DNA of 52,852 nucleotides from Bacteroidetes bacterium 43-16 (GCA_001897525.1 MKTB01000027.1:1-52852); one strand, 5' to 3'. Positions 18,270 through 27,306 are shown, numbered from the stretch's first letter. A program made the numbers and translations. The notes: a model not told the origin generated them from the letters alone.

Positions 18270-19595
18270 AATTCAGGTAAATTGCAGCCTCAATCATTCA
18301 AACATCGTCTCTTGAATATATTTTCAAATTTCCTGGCTAAGAATGAAACACTTGGCTATAGGGAATACCGCAATTACCTCTGTATCCGTTTTGGCCTGAT
18401 CTTCGCTTTAAGTATGCAGTTTACCGTAGTTACTTACTGGATCTACCAGATCACTAACCACAGTAAAATGGCCCTGGCCTATGTAGGACTGGCAGAAGTG
18501 ATCCCCGTGATAGCCTGCTCTTTTTTCTCCGGCTATTTTGTCGACCTCAGTGAGAAGCGTAACCTGATGGTCAAGATCATTGTCAGCTATTTGTTGTTGG
18601 GCTTAGGTTTATTTTATCTTTCTCTGCCTGCGGCTGCGACACATTTAAGCCATGACTGGCGCATCGGCCTGATCTACCTCGTCATTTTCCTTGGAGGTGT
18701 CATTCGTTCCTTTGTAGGACCTACAGCATTTTCGCTGGTAGGCTTACTCATTCCTAAAAAACTGTATCCTAATGCGGTAAGCTGGTCGAGTATGGCCTGG
18801 CAGCTGGGCGGCGTGTTCGGTCCTATATTTTCAGGGATCATCATTGCTTCTTATGGCCCGGCCAGTGGTATGGGTATTGTGGTCGCTATTGAATTGCTTT
18901 TATTGATCCCTATCTTAAGGATTGCTGCAAAGCCTATATTAAAAAAAGAAAGGGAACCTATTTTCCAAAGTATAGGAGCGGGTTTAAAATTTGTCTTTAA
19001 AACTCCTGCCCTACTGGGCGCGCAGTTATTGGATATGTTTTCGGTATTGTTTGGCGGTGCTATCGCCTTGCTCCCTGCTGTTGTCGAAGAGCGTTTTCCC
19101 TTAGAAGCAGGCGTTTATTTTTCCGGCCCGGTAGCCTTTGGCCTGCTGCGCTCGGCTATGGGTATCGGTGCGCTGCTCACTTTGGTGCTGCTGGCCTTTT
19201 ACCCACTCAAGACCAATCCCGGGAAAAAGCTATTTGTCTGTACCGGTGGTTTTGCCCTGGGGATCATTGCTTTCGGGCTTTCACCTTATTTATTCCTCTC
19301 TTTTGGCTTGCTGATCCTCACGGGTATGTTTGATGCGGTGAGTGTCGTGGTGAGAGGTACGATCTTACAGCTCGTGACCCCGGACGATATGCGCGGTCGT
19401 GTGGCTTCGGTCAATAGTATGTTTATTAGTTCTTCGAATGAATTGGGGGATTTTGAAAGTGGCACTATGGCGCATTACCTGGGTACTTTCCCGGCCATTA
19501 TCACAGGTGGGTTCATCACCTTACTGGTGGTGGGCATCACTTATTTCAGAACACCACAATTGCGCAAGTTCAGGTTTGAGGACCATGGCGCCTAA
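18258..19595 (+). CDS. MFS transporter
   Basis: A 445-residue major facilitator protein with about 10-12 predicted membrane helices from residue ~45 to ~430. The loop after the second helix carries [14 protein letters not shown], a version of the MFS loop motif (GxxxDrxGrr), and a related charged loop [14 protein letters not shown] lies late in the protein. The architecture resembles the MFS_3/enterobactin-exporter (EntS) group. The C-terminus is short and basic. The substrate cannot be read. It diverges from queG, and the two reading frames overlap by 12 bp at their 5' ends as drawn. Confidence 0.85.
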   Translation: MIPHNSGKLQPQSFKHRLLNIFSNFLAKNETLGYREYRNYLCIRFGLIFALSMQFTVVTYWIYQITNHSKMALAYVGLAEVIPVIACSFFSGYFVDLSEKRNLMVKIIVSYLLLGLGLFYLSLPAAATHLSHDWRIGLIYLVIFLGGVIRSFVGPTAFSLVGLLIPKKLYPNAVSWSSMAWQLGGVFGPIFSGIIIASYGPASGMGIVVAIELLLLIPILRIAAKPILKKEREPIFQSIGAGLKFVFKTPALLGAQLLDMFSVLFGGAIALLPAVVEERFPLEAGVYFSGPVAFGLLRSAMGIGALLTLVLLAFYPLKTNPGKKLFVCTGGFALGIIAFGLSPYLFLSFGLLILTGMFDAVSVVVRGTILQLVTPDDMRGRVASVNSMFISSSNELGDFESGTMAHYLGTFPAIITGGFITLLVVGITYFRTPQLRKFRFEDHGA

Positions 19596-19633
19596 AGCTT
19601 TGCTAAAGCGGCTTTTCAATTAAAAAATTAAGC

Positions 19634-19641
19634 TATATTTG
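19634..19641 (+). promoter_or_regulatory. -7 box candidate for the aldehyde dehydrogenase operon
   Basis: TATATTTG followed by CGCATCC, 31 bp before the start codon. The same GCGCATCC follows the -7-like box of dedA at 35756. The -33 region is only T-rich. Confidence 0.45.
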
Positions 19642-19671
19642 CGCATCCTAAAATTACATTAATCAGTATTT

Positions 19672-21207
19672 ATGAATATCAAGAAAATTCTAAGCGACTT
19701 AGGAATCGAAAAATTAAACGAAGGTACTTCTACAGGTGCTAAATGGCTGAAGAGTACGGGTGCAGAATTGCATTCTTATTCACCGGTAGATGGTAAATTG
19801 ATAGCTACGGTAAAACAATCAACGGCTAAAGATTATGAGAAAGTGATGCAAAAAGCAACTGAAGCTTTCAAAACCTGGAAAATGATGCCTGCGCCGAAAC
19901 GCGGAGAGATCGTTCGTCAATTCGGAGATTCTTTAAGAGCGAAGAAAGATAGCCTGGGAGCCCTGGTTTCTTATGAAATGGGTAAAAGCTTGCAGGAAGG
20001 TTTAGGTGAGGTTCAGGAAATGATTGACATTTGTGACCTGGCTGTGGGCCTTTCCCGTCAATTGTTCGGTTTAACGATTGCCAGTGAGCGTCCGGGACAC
20101 AGGATGATGGAGCAATATCATCCCTTAGGTGTGGTAGGTATCATTTCTGCTTTCAACTTCCCTGTGGCGGTATGGAGCTGGAATACTGCTTTAGCCTGGG
20201 TGTGCGGAGATACTTGTATCTGGAAGCCTTCAGAAAAAACACCAATTACTGCTATTGCCTGTCAAAAGATCATTGGTGATGTATTAAAGAGAAATAATCT
20301 GCCGGAAGGTATTTCCTGCCTGGTGATCGGTGATAAAGTAATCGGTGAATTGTTAAGCGCTGATACACGTATTCCATTGGTATCTGCTACCGGTTCTACC
20401 CGTATGGGTAAAGAAGTAGCGATGACTGTTGCGGGCCGTTTAGGACGTTCTTTACTGGAATTGGGTGGTAACAATGCGATCATCGTTACCGAAAATGCAG
20501 ACCTGGACATTACCCTGGTAGGTGCGATCTTCGGTGCTGTAGGTACTGCAGGACAAAGATGTACGACTACACGTCGCCTGATCATCCACGAAAGTAAATA
20601 TGATGAGCTGAAAAAGAAACTGGTGAGCGGCTACAAGCAATTGAAGATCGGCAATCCTTTAGATACGAAAAACCACGTAGGTCCTTTGATCGATAAAGCT
20701 GCAGTAGAAATGTACCTTGATTCTATCAAAAAAGCAGAAGCCGAAGGGGGTAATGTTTTAGTAAAAGGTGGTGTATTAAGCGGTGCAGGTTATGAAAGCG
20801 GTTGTTATGTGAAGCCATGTGTGATCGAAGCAGAAAATCATTTCGAGATCGTACAGCACGAAACTTTCGCGCCTATCCTGTATATTATGAAGTACAGCAC
20901 CCTGGAAGAAGCTATTGAACTGCAAAATGCGGTTCCGCAAGGCCTTTCTTCTGCAATCATGACCACGAACATCCGCGAAGCAGAGCAATTCTTATGTGCT
21001 GCCGGTAGTGATTGTGGTATTGCCAATGTAAATATCGGTACCAGCGGAGCTGAGATCGGTGGTGCTTTTGGTGGTGAGAAAGAAACCGGTGGTGGCCGTG
21101 AGAGCGGATCTGATGCCTGGAAAGTATATATGCGTCGCCAGACCAATACGGTAAACTACAGTACTCAGTTGCCATTGGCTCAGGGTATCAAATTTGATTT
21201 AAAATAA
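19672..21207 (+). CDS. Aldehyde dehydrogenase of the ALDH7/AmaB type
   Basis: A 511-residue NAD-dependent aldehyde dehydrogenase. Catalytic Cys297 (GTAGQRCTTTRR) and general base Glu263 (LELGGNN) are in place, with the cofactor segment IISAFNFPVAVWSWN. The GQRCTTTRR and LELGGNNAII forms are typical of ALDH7 (antiquitin / alpha-aminoadipic semialdehyde dehydrogenase, AmaB), which oxidises the lysine-derived semialdehyde in equilibrium with piperideine-6-carboxylate. Assignment within the ALDH superfamily is probable rather than certain. It is followed 17 bp later by a small membrane protein gene, then a strong terminator. The peptide synthetase that starts about 700 bp further on may use a basic amino acid, but that link is speculative. 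Confidence 0.88.
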   Translation: MNIKKILSDLGIEKLNEGTSTGAKWLKSTGAELHSYSPVDGKLIATVKQSTAKDYEKVMQKATEAFKTWKMMPAPKRGEIVRQFGDSLRAKKDSLGALVSYEMGKSLQEGLGEVQEMIDICDLAVGLSRQLFGLTIASERPGHRMMEQYHPLGVVGIISAFNFPVAVWSWNTALAWVCGDTCIWKPSEKTPITAIACQKIIGDVLKRNNLPEGISCLVIGDKVIGELLSADTRIPLVSATGSTRMGKEVAMTVAGRLGRSLLELGGNNAIIVTENADLDITLVGAIFGAVGTAGQRCTTTRRLIIHESKYDELKKKLVSGYKQLKIGNPLDTKNHVGPLIDKAAVEMYLDSIKKAEAEGGNVLVKGGVLSGAGYESGCYVKPCVIEAENHFEIVQHETFAPILYIMKYSTLEEAIELQNAVPQGLSSAIMTTNIREAEQFLCAAGSDCGIANVNIGTSGAEIGGAFGGEKETGGGRESGSDAWKVYMRRQTNTVNYSTQLPLAQGIKFDLK

Positions 21208-21223
21208 TTAATTCTTTTCTTAA

Positions 21224-21769
21224 ATGGGCGTTGGAGCAACAATTTTAGAAGTTTTAAAGTACACGATTCCTGCAATCGTTGTATTGATCGCTTGTGCCAT
21301 CATCGTAGGAAAATTTCTTACCGGTGAGTTCAAAAGAAAACAGCTGGCTGTTTTCCAGGAAGGCCAGGAAACTACCCTGCGCCTGCGCCTGCAGGCTTAT
21401 GAGCGCCTGACCATGTTCATTGAGCGTTCACATCCCAGAGAGTTAATGCCAAGGGTATATATCACCGGGATGACGGTGCGTGACCTGCAAACATTGTCTA
21501 TTGCTGCGATCAAAACGGAGTTTGAGCATAATCTTTCCCAGCAGATCTATGTGTCTACCAGTGTGTGGAACACAATCGTATCGGTAAAGGAGCAGGAGAT
21601 TGCGATGATCAACCAGATCGCTATGACACTGAATCCTGAAGATGATGCCAAAGAACTGAATGGCAGGATCATCAACTATATCGTTTCTCATGAGGACGAT
21701 ACACCTGCCCAGATTGCTTTGGAAGCGATCAATAATGAAGCTAAGATGGTGATGTATCAGCAAGCTTAA
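21224..21769 (+). CDS. Conserved membrane-anchored hypothetical protein
   Basis: 181 residues with one hydrophobic segment at about 6-27 and a helical, charged cytoplasmic part. The segment LRLQAYERLTMFIERSHP and the following GMTVRDLQ recall a family common in Bacteroidota (tentatively DUF7935). The function is unknown. It is co-transcribed with the aldehyde dehydrogenase (17-bp gap) and ends at a strong terminator. Confidence 0.7.
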   Translation: MGVGATILEVLKYTIPAIVVLIACAIIVGKFLTGEFKRKQLAVFQEGQETTLRLRLQAYERLTMFIERSHPRELMPRVYITGMTVRDLQTLSIAAIKTEFEHNLSQQIYVSTSVWNTIVSVKEQEIAMINQIAMTLNPEDDAKELNGRIINYIVSHEDDTPAQIALEAINNEAKMVMYQQA

Positions 21770-21787
21770 AAGAAAAAATAAATTTTT

Positions 21788-21823
21788 AAATACGGATTAT
21801 GCAATTTGCATAATCCGTATTTT
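21788..21823 (+). terminator. Terminator of the aldehyde dehydrogenase operon
   Basis: A perfect 16-bp stem (21788-21803 with 21808-21823, AAATACGGATTATGCA) closed by a very short loop, followed by T residues. It separates the ALDH operon from the synthetase gene. Confidence 0.9.
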
Positions 21824-21921
21824 TACTTTATAGATAATGTATTAATTTACAATAACAAACCTAAGATCCGAACAGTTGTCGTCCGTAATAAGATGGTGCT
21901 GTTGTGCTTAAACAAATCGCT

Positions 21922-24900
21922 ATGCAAAGCATTATTCTTGGCAAACAGGAGCCGGATTATATCCGGGAGGAATCGCTTCCGCAGCTGCTCTCGGCAAGCT
22001 TTATAAAATTTGCAGATAAAACTGCTTTTTTCTTTAATGACGAAAAGCTATCTTATGCAGAACTGGACCATTGGAGTAATGCTATTGCCCGTCAATTAAT
22101 TGCTACAGGAATAAAACCCGGAGATACAGTAGGAGTCTGGTATCCAAGGAGCCTGGAGTTACCGGTAATGATTTTGGGTATATTGAAGGCCGGTGCTGCT
22201 TATATCCCATTAGACCGGGAAATGCCTGTAGAGCGCATTCAAAAGGTTTTTACAGATATCGGCGTACGGGCTTATTTTTCAGATGTAGTGATCCCTGTTA
22301 ATGCCGCACCTGCTCTCTTGGCAGAACGACCACTAGCTCCTGTTGCACTACCCGAGCTGTACATTTCCCCCGATTCCCGGGCCTATGTATTATTTACTTC
22401 GGGCAGTACCGGGACACCCAAAGGTATCCCGATCTCGCATAAAAATATCTGTCACCTGGTACGCTCAGAACAGGACGTACTCCGTATCCGGGAAAGTGAT
22501 CTTGTCTACCAGGGCTTCTCGGTGTCTTTTGATATGTGGTGCGAAGAAGTCTGGATCAGCCTGTTTGCCGGTGCTTCCATTTGGATGGCCGATGCGATTA
22601 CGGTTAAAGCGCTGGATGAGCTTTCTGAGGTACTGGCTCAAAATAAAATAACTGTTTTACATGCAGTACCCAGTGTGCTGGCCATTATAGATGAACTACC
22701 GGGTATACGCCTGGTCAATTCGGGTGGTGAGGCCTGCACCCAGTCTGTGCTGGATAAATGGGGCATTGGTGGGCGTATATTTATCAATAGTTACGGCCCT
22801 ACAGAAACGACTGTCAGTTCCAATATGGCTTTTAGCAGGGCCGGAGATGCGATCACTATAGGTCCGCCCTTACCTAATTATAACATTGCTGTAGTGGACG
22901 AATCACTCCGGATCGTTCCCCGTGGGGAAGCCGGTGAAATGATCATTACCGGCCCCGGTGTGAGCCAGGGTTATTTTAATCTACCGGAGTTAACCCGGGA
23001 AAAGTTCCTGGAAAATCCTTTTAAGGAGTTGCCAGGAAGCCATCTTTATAAAACGGGTGATGCTGTACTGATCCGGGAAGATGGCTTTATAGAATTTCAC
23101 GGGCGACTGGACGACCAGATCAAGCTCAGGGGCTACCGGATAGAACTGGGAGAGATTGAAAATCGTCTTTCACGGGTCGAAGGCGTGTCTGCAGCGGCGG
23201 TTACCACCAGGAAAGATGCAAACGACCAGGAGCAATTGGTAGGTTATGTCGTATGGAAACATCCTTCCAGGTCTTTTAATGAGGGAGACACCAGGGCACA
23301 GATTGCCCGTTTCCTGGCACCTTATATGGTACCTGTAGCTATCGTTATGCTTCCGGAAATGCCCAGAATGCCCAGTGGGAAGATCAACCGGAAAAGCCTA
23401 CCCTTACCCGATGCATTCAAGCAACATGGCACCGATGAAGGAGGTGAGTATATAGCTCCGGCAGATGACCTGGAAACAAAGGTGCGGAAGGTATTGCAAC
23501 ATGTATTTCAAAAGCCGGACCTGAGCCTGGAGCATGATTTTTTCACCGATCTGGGCGGGCACTCTTTATTAGCAGCAACTGTAGTATCTAAACTCCGGAA
23601 AGATGCGGGCCTTAGTTATGCTTCTTTAAAAGATATTTATGAGCACAGGCCTTTAAATGCTTTTGCCGCATACTTAAAAGAAAAACAAAACCAGAACGCT
23701 GTTACTGATGCCGGTCGCAGGAAGGTATATGAGGTGAGCACCCTGCAGTATTATTTATGTAATGCTTTACAAACCCTGAGCCTTTTCCTGGTATATGGTT
23801 TGCTGGCTATTGAAGTTATCTTTCCTTACCTGAGTTATTACTATTTCCTGGTAGAAGGGTATTCTCATTTCTCTGCCTTTATGAGTGCGGCTATCTTTTA
23901 TTTACTCATCCCCCCTGCCCTGTCTACCATCGCTATCTTTTTTAAATGGCTGATCGTGGGTAAATTAAAAGAAGGAGATTATCCTTTATGGGGCTGGTAT
24001 TATTTCCGATGGTGGTTCTGGAAAGCGCTCAAGCGGCTTTTACCTTCCCAATTTATAGTAGACACGCCTTTATATCCCCGTTACCTGCGTTTCCTGGGGG
24101 TTAAGGTGGCCGACTCTGCCCAGCTGAGTTTATTGTCTATCGGTGCGGAAGACCTGGTGACTATAGGTAAGAATGTGAGCACGAGTTCTGGCTGTGTGAT
24201 TGATAATGCTTCTGTTGAAGACGGTTATTTAAAACTCCGGAAAGTTGAACTGGGCGACAATGCTTATTTAGGTTCTTCTTCCATCGTCTGTGGCGGTGCT
24301 TTTATTGAAGCAAACGGGGAATTACAGGACCTGAGTTGCCTGCAGGAGGGGCAGCGTATTTTGAGAAATGAGGTTTGGAACGGCAGCCCGGCAAACAAGG
24401 CGGGAGTTAAAGCCGATACCGGAACTATTCCATTAGCTTCGACGACGAAACGGAATATACATGCCTTGAAGTACCTGGCTTCGCTTTTTATTTTCCCTCT
24501 GATCGTGGTGATCCCCCTGCTGCCTACTTTATATATCCTGTATGTGGCAGATAATAATGCAGCTGATTATAACTTCAGTTATTTGTGGCAGGCTCCTTTC
24601 CTGGCCACAAGCTATCTGCTCATCTTTATTACCTGTGTGGTATTGCTTTCCCGGCTTTTGCAGGTGGGTATGAAACCCGGTGATTATTCTATTTATGGCT
24701 TTACTTATTACCGGAAGTGGATGAAAGATCAGTTGATGAACCTGTCTTTAACTGTTTTACATCCCCTATATGCTTCTGTGTACATCTCTTCCTATTATCG
24801 CTTATTGGGCGCTAAAGTGGGCAAGAATACCGAGATCTCTACGGCCAGTGATGTTTCCCATAACCTCTTAGAGATCGGTGCAGACTCTTTTATTGCCGAT

Positions 24901-25851
24901 GCGGTGATCCTCGGAGAGCATGATGTCAAAAATGAAGTGTTGCATTTGAAAAATACAAGGATCGGTAATACTTGTTTTGTGGGCAACAGCGGATTGATCC
25001 CACAGGGTTATCATTTAAAAGATAAAACGCTGATCGGTGTGTTGTCAAAAGCGCCCGAAGAGGAGTTACAGGCCGCACAGGAAAATGTGGATTGGTTCGG
25101 TTCTCCACCGATCGCTTTACCCTCGCGTCAAAAGATGGCGGGTTTTGAAGACAAACGCACCTTTAGCCCTTCATTTGGCCTCAAGCTGTCCCGGGCGGTT
25201 GTTGAGGGCTTGCGGATCATTTTACCACAAACCTGTATCATCATTTGCTCCGTATTGCTGATCGCTTATGCACATGATCTGCTGCAAATGTCTATCGGCA
25301 AGCTGTTGCTGTATATCCCCATGTATTATTTATTTTTCATGGGCATACCGCTATTCCTGGTAACGGTACTGCTCAAATGGGTATTGGTGGGCCGCTACAA
25401 GACGGCCGCTTACCCTATGTATAGCTTAAAGGTCTGGCTCAGCGAAGCGATCACGAGTTTTCATGAGGCATTATCTGTTCCTTTTCTTTTAGATGCACTC
25501 CGGGGCACGATGTGGCTACCCTTGGCCATGCGGCTGTTGGGCGTAAAAACCGGCAAAAGAGTCTGGTTGAATACAACGGACATTACCGAGTTTGATATGG
25601 TCCACATCGGATCAGGAGCTATGCTGAATGAGGATTGCGGTCCGCAAACACACTTATTTGAAGACCGGATCATGAAAATCGGTAGTGTATCTATAGGCGA
25701 AAAAACAACAATCGGCTCCAAAACAATTATACTGTATGATTCTGTTTTAGGCAAGGAGGTCAATATAGGTTCTTTATCCCTGGTGATGAAAGGTGAATCC
25801 ATACCGGACCACAGCTCCTGGTATGGCAGTCCTACAGAGCCGCATCACTAA
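21922..25851 (+). CDS. Pls/PosA-type single-module peptide synthetase (poly-amino acid synthetase-like)
   Basis: A membrane-bound non-ribosomal peptide synthetase of 1309 residues from the ATG at 21922 (a GTG at 21904 would add six). The order is an adenylation domain (about 15-500; A3 core LFTSGSTGTPKG at 157-168, YGPTET at 291-296, Lys487), a carrier domain (Ser548 in LGGHSLL), then a C-terminal region with six hydrophobic segments (about 606-639, 649-679, 852-876, 890-914, 1099-1122, 1127-1154). Three tandem soluble, hexapeptide-like modules each end in W-x-G-S-P (819-823, 1058-1062, 1300-1304). No condensation or thioesterase domain is present. This is the layout and length (about 1319) of epsilon-poly-L-lysine synthetase Pls and of PosA, which make homopolymers without a C domain. 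Pocket residues by alignment to GrsA read D-M-E-H-V-S-S-V-S-K; Glu208 suggests a basic amino acid. The polymer is an inference. Confidence 0.9.
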   Translation: MQSIILGKQEPDYIREESLPQLLSASFIKFADKTAFFFNDEKLSYAELDHWSNAIARQLIATGIKPGDTVGVWYPRSLELPVMILGILKAGAAYIPLDREMPVERIQKVFTDIGVRAYFSDVVIPVNAAPALLAERPLAPVALPELYISPDSRAYVLFTSGSTGTPKGIPISHKNICHLVRSEQDVLRIRESDLVYQGFSVSFDMWCEEVWISLFAGASIWMADAITVKALDELSEVLAQNKITVLHAVPSVLAIIDELPGIRLVNSGGEACTQSVLDKWGIGGRIFINSYGPTETTVSSNMAFSRAGDAITIGPPLPNYNIAVVDESLRIVPRGEAGEMIITGPGVSQGYFNLPELTREKFLENPFKELPGSHLYKTGDAVLIREDGFIEFHGRLDDQIKLRGYRIELGEIENRLSRVEGVSAAAVTTRKDANDQEQLVGYVVWKHPSRSFNEGDTRAQIARFLAPYMVPVAIVMLPEMPRMPSGKINRKSLPLPDAFKQHGTDEGGEYIAPADDLETKVRKVLQHVFQKPDLSLEHDFFTDLGGHSLLAATVVSKLRKDAGLSYASLKDIYEHRPLNAFAAYLKEKQNQNAVTDAGRRKVYEVSTLQYYLCNALQTLSLFLVYGLLAIEVIFPYLSYYYFLVEGYSHFSAFMSAAIFYLLIPPALSTIAIFFKWLIVGKLKEGDYPLWGWYYFRWWFWKALKRLLPSQFIVDTPLYPRYLRFLGVKVADSAQLSLLSIGAEDLVTIGKNVSTSSGCVIDNASVEDGYLKLRKVELGDNAYLGSSSIVCGGAFIEANGELQDLSCLQEGQRILRNEVWNGSPANKAGVKADTGTIPLASTTKRNIHALKYLASLFIFPLIVVIPLLPTLYILYVADNNAADYNFSYLWQAPFLATSYLLIFITCVVLLSRLLQVGMKPGDYSIYGFTYYRKWMKDQLMNLSLTVLHPLYASVYISSYYRLLGAKVGKNTEISTASDVSHNLLEIGADSFIADAVILGEHDVKNEVLHLKNTRIGNTCFVGNSGLIPQGYHLKDKTLIGVLSKAPEEELQAAQENVDWFGSPPIALPSRQKMAGFEDKRTFSPSFGLKLSRAVVEGLRIILPQTCIIICSVLLIAYAHDLLQMSIGKLLLYIPMYYLFFMGIPLFLVTVLLKWVLVGRYKTAAYPMYSLKVWLSEAITSFHEALSVPFLLDALRGTMWLPLAMRLLGVKTGKRVWLNTTDITEFDMVHIGSGAMLNEDCGPQTHLFEDRIMKIGSVSIGEKTTIGSKTIILYDSVLGKEVNIGSLSLVMKGESIPDHSSWYGSPTEPHH

Positions 25852-25857
25852 TTTTTT

Positions 25858-26343
25858 ATGCATAGGATCAACATAAGGTCATTGGACATCATAGCAGAAC
25901 GGAGCACAGCTGCAACCCTGCTGGCGGCATTACACGAATCAGAGCAGGCTTTAAATAGGCATACCGCTGCATGGACGGCTATCGGGCAGCAGTACCTGGA
26001 TTATATAGCTGAATGTATCAACGAATACGATGGTCTTTTCCTGCTTGCAGAAGCAGAAGGAAAACCTATTGGTTTTATTTTTGGTTATATTGAAACGCAG
26101 GACGAAAGTAATTTTGAAGAGGGGGACGGTGATGACCTTTATGTTTCAGAGGGTTTTGTAGAGCCGGCCTATCGTAAGCAGGGTGTTTATAGCTTGCTTA
26201 ACCAGGCTTTTGAACAACATTATAGTTCCTTTAAGCTCCGCAGGATATTCCGCTATACTTTAGTGAATAATGAGCCTATGCACTACTGGCTGCAAAAACA
26301 GGGTTATCAGCCTATTCGTGTCGTTTATGAAAAGTGGCTGTAA
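25858..26343 (+). CDS. GNAT family acetyltransferase
   Basis: 161 residues, starting 6 bp after the synthetase stop codon, so translated from the same mRNA. The acetyl-CoA-binding segment reads PAYRKQGVYSLLNQAF. A strand with FLLAEAEGKPIGFIFGYI precedes it, and the motif-B end is PMHYWLQKQGY. These are usual for GNAT N-acetyltransferases. An acidic stretch in the middle (ESNFEEGDGDDLYV) is unusual. Its position suggests it acts on the synthetase product or its amino groups, for modification or self-protection; that is inferred from position only. Confidence 0.85.
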   Translation: MHRINIRSLDIIAERSTAATLLAALHESEQALNRHTAAWTAIGQQYLDYIAECINEYDGLFLLAEAEGKPIGFIFGYIETQDESNFEEGDGDDLYVSEGFVEPAYRKQGVYSLLNQAFEQHYSSFKLRRIFRYTLVNNEPMHYWLQKQGYQPIRVVYEKWL

Positions 26344-26346
26344 CCC

Positions 26347-26991
26347 TTATGCTAACTCCGTAAACCTGATCTCGTACTCAAATGCGCTTGTACTGGCCAG
26401 GGCCATGCAATAACCCGGCAAAGCATGTAGCAGGCGGCAATGCACCTGATGTGGAGGGATAGCAAGTATTGTTTCGCATGTATTTATGCTCGCTAATGGG
26501 ATCTCATAAATTTTTTTACCGATGGCTTTCAGCGCGGCTTCTTTTTGGGTCCAAAGTGCTATAAATTTTTGCTGCATCATAATTGCATCCAGCTGTTCAA
26601 ATTGCTTTTTTTCCGCTTCATGTAAGTAATCTGTTGTGAAATAATCCTGCTTAGGGTCAATATATTCTATGTCTATACCCACAGGCTGTGTAGTGCATAA
26701 AGCAAGGGCGATCTTGTCATGACTGTGCGACAAGCTGAAATGCAGCCCGATGGTTTTGAAAAAGGGTTGCTCTCCTTCCACGCGGACGATATCCTTTAAA
26801 ACATCCGGAGCATTGGGCATTATTTCCTCTACGGCTTTTTTTAAAAGCAACTGGCTACCGATACGATTCCGGAATTCAGGCCCTGCCGGGTAACTCCCGA
26901 TGCGCTGCCTGGCGGACTCCGGGAATTGGGCCAGCGCCTGCTCAGGCTGCTCCAGGTGATTAGAAGCGAGCCAGACCGTAATTTTAGTCAT
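26347..26991 (-). CDS. 4'-phosphopantetheinyl transferase (Sfp type)
   Basis: 214 residues of the Sfp/AcpT superfamily, which attaches the phosphopantetheine arm of CoA to carrier-domain Ser. The core is present: FSLSHS (85-90), GIDIE with Mg ligands Asp107 and Glu109, and WTQKEAALKAIGK (147-159) with Glu151 and Lys155. It converges on the GNAT gene with only 3 bp between stop codons. A PPTase beside a synthetase that has a PCP points to activation of Ser548. It may also serve fatty acid or other carrier proteins. The start codon is as drawn (MTKITVWLAS). Confidence 0.9.
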   Translation of the reverse strand: MTKITVWLASNHLEQPEQALAQFPESARQRIGSYPAGPEFRNRIGSQLLLKKAVEEIMPNAPDVLKDIVRVEGEQPFFKTIGLHFSLSHSHDKIALALCTTQPVGIDIEYIDPKQDYFTTDYLHEAEKKQFEQLDAIMMQQKFIALWTQKEAALKAIGKKIYEIPLASINTCETILAIPPHQVHCRLLHALPGYCMALASTSAFEYEIRFTELA

Positions 26992-27089
26992 AATAGAAGG
27001 AGGTCAAATAATTAAAGCAATCATTGAAAAACAAATGTACGACCAGCCGGGCAATAAATTTATGGGTATCACCTTGGTTTTTGTACTTA

Positions 27090-27122
27090 AAACCTATAAG
27101 GTTTCAAAAACCTTATAGGTTT
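27090..27122. repeat. 33-bp palindromic repeat, copy 2
   Basis: The same 15-nt arms as at 13742-13774, but with spacer CAA, the reverse complement of TTG, so this copy is in the opposite orientation. Confidence 0.9.
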
Positions 27123-27174
27123 AGTCCTGTTTATAATTTAGCGGAAAAGAATTTTTCTTTCCGGAAATCTGTAC

Positions 27175-27182
27175 TAGCTTTG
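27175..27182 (+). promoter_or_regulatory. -7 box candidate for the TPP-riboswitch transcript
   Basis: TAGCTTTG, then CTCCC, about 24 nt before the riboswitch aptamer. This places the transcription start just ahead of the aptamer. Confidence 0.5.
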
Positions 27183-27205
27183 CTCCCGAATCGCAAATGC
27201 TGATT

Positions 27206-27285
27206 CAACCACGGGGTGCCTTACTTTCAGGCTGAGATCAAACCCGTAGAACCTGGACCAGGTAATGCTGGTTAGGAAATGGTAG
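27206..27285 (+). promoter_or_regulatory. TPP riboswitch
   Basis: A TPP aptamer: CGGGGTGCC at 27212-27220, then GGCTGAGA at 27230-27237, ACCCGTAGAACCTG at 27242-27254, and CCAGGTAATGCTGG at 27258-27271 (P4/P5 loops). Flanking ACCA (27208-27211) and TGGT (27280-27283) form P1. It precedes a TonB-dependent receptor gene and should repress it at high TPP. Confidence 0.93.
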
Positions 27286-27288
27286 GTC

Positions 27289-27306
27289 CGAAACGGTTTC
27301 GTTTTT
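27289..27306 (+). terminator. Short hairpin with T run after the TPP aptamer
   Basis: CGAAA (27289-27293) and TTTCG (27297-27301) with loop CGG, then five T. It could act as the terminator part of the riboswitch. Further hairpins lie downstream (GTAATG/CATTAC at about 27350-27366), so the expression platform is not settled. The leader to the start codon at 27420 holds no gene. Confidence 0.4.

Larger units (their letters stand above)
26992..27205. other. Intergenic region with a -7 box before the TPP riboswitch
   Basis: Between the divergent PPTase and TonB-receptor genes. It holds the 33-bp palindrome at 27090-27122 and a -7 box TAGCTTTG at 27175-27182 with a T-rich possible -33 box 17 nt upstream. 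No open gene is seen. Confidence 0.5.
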
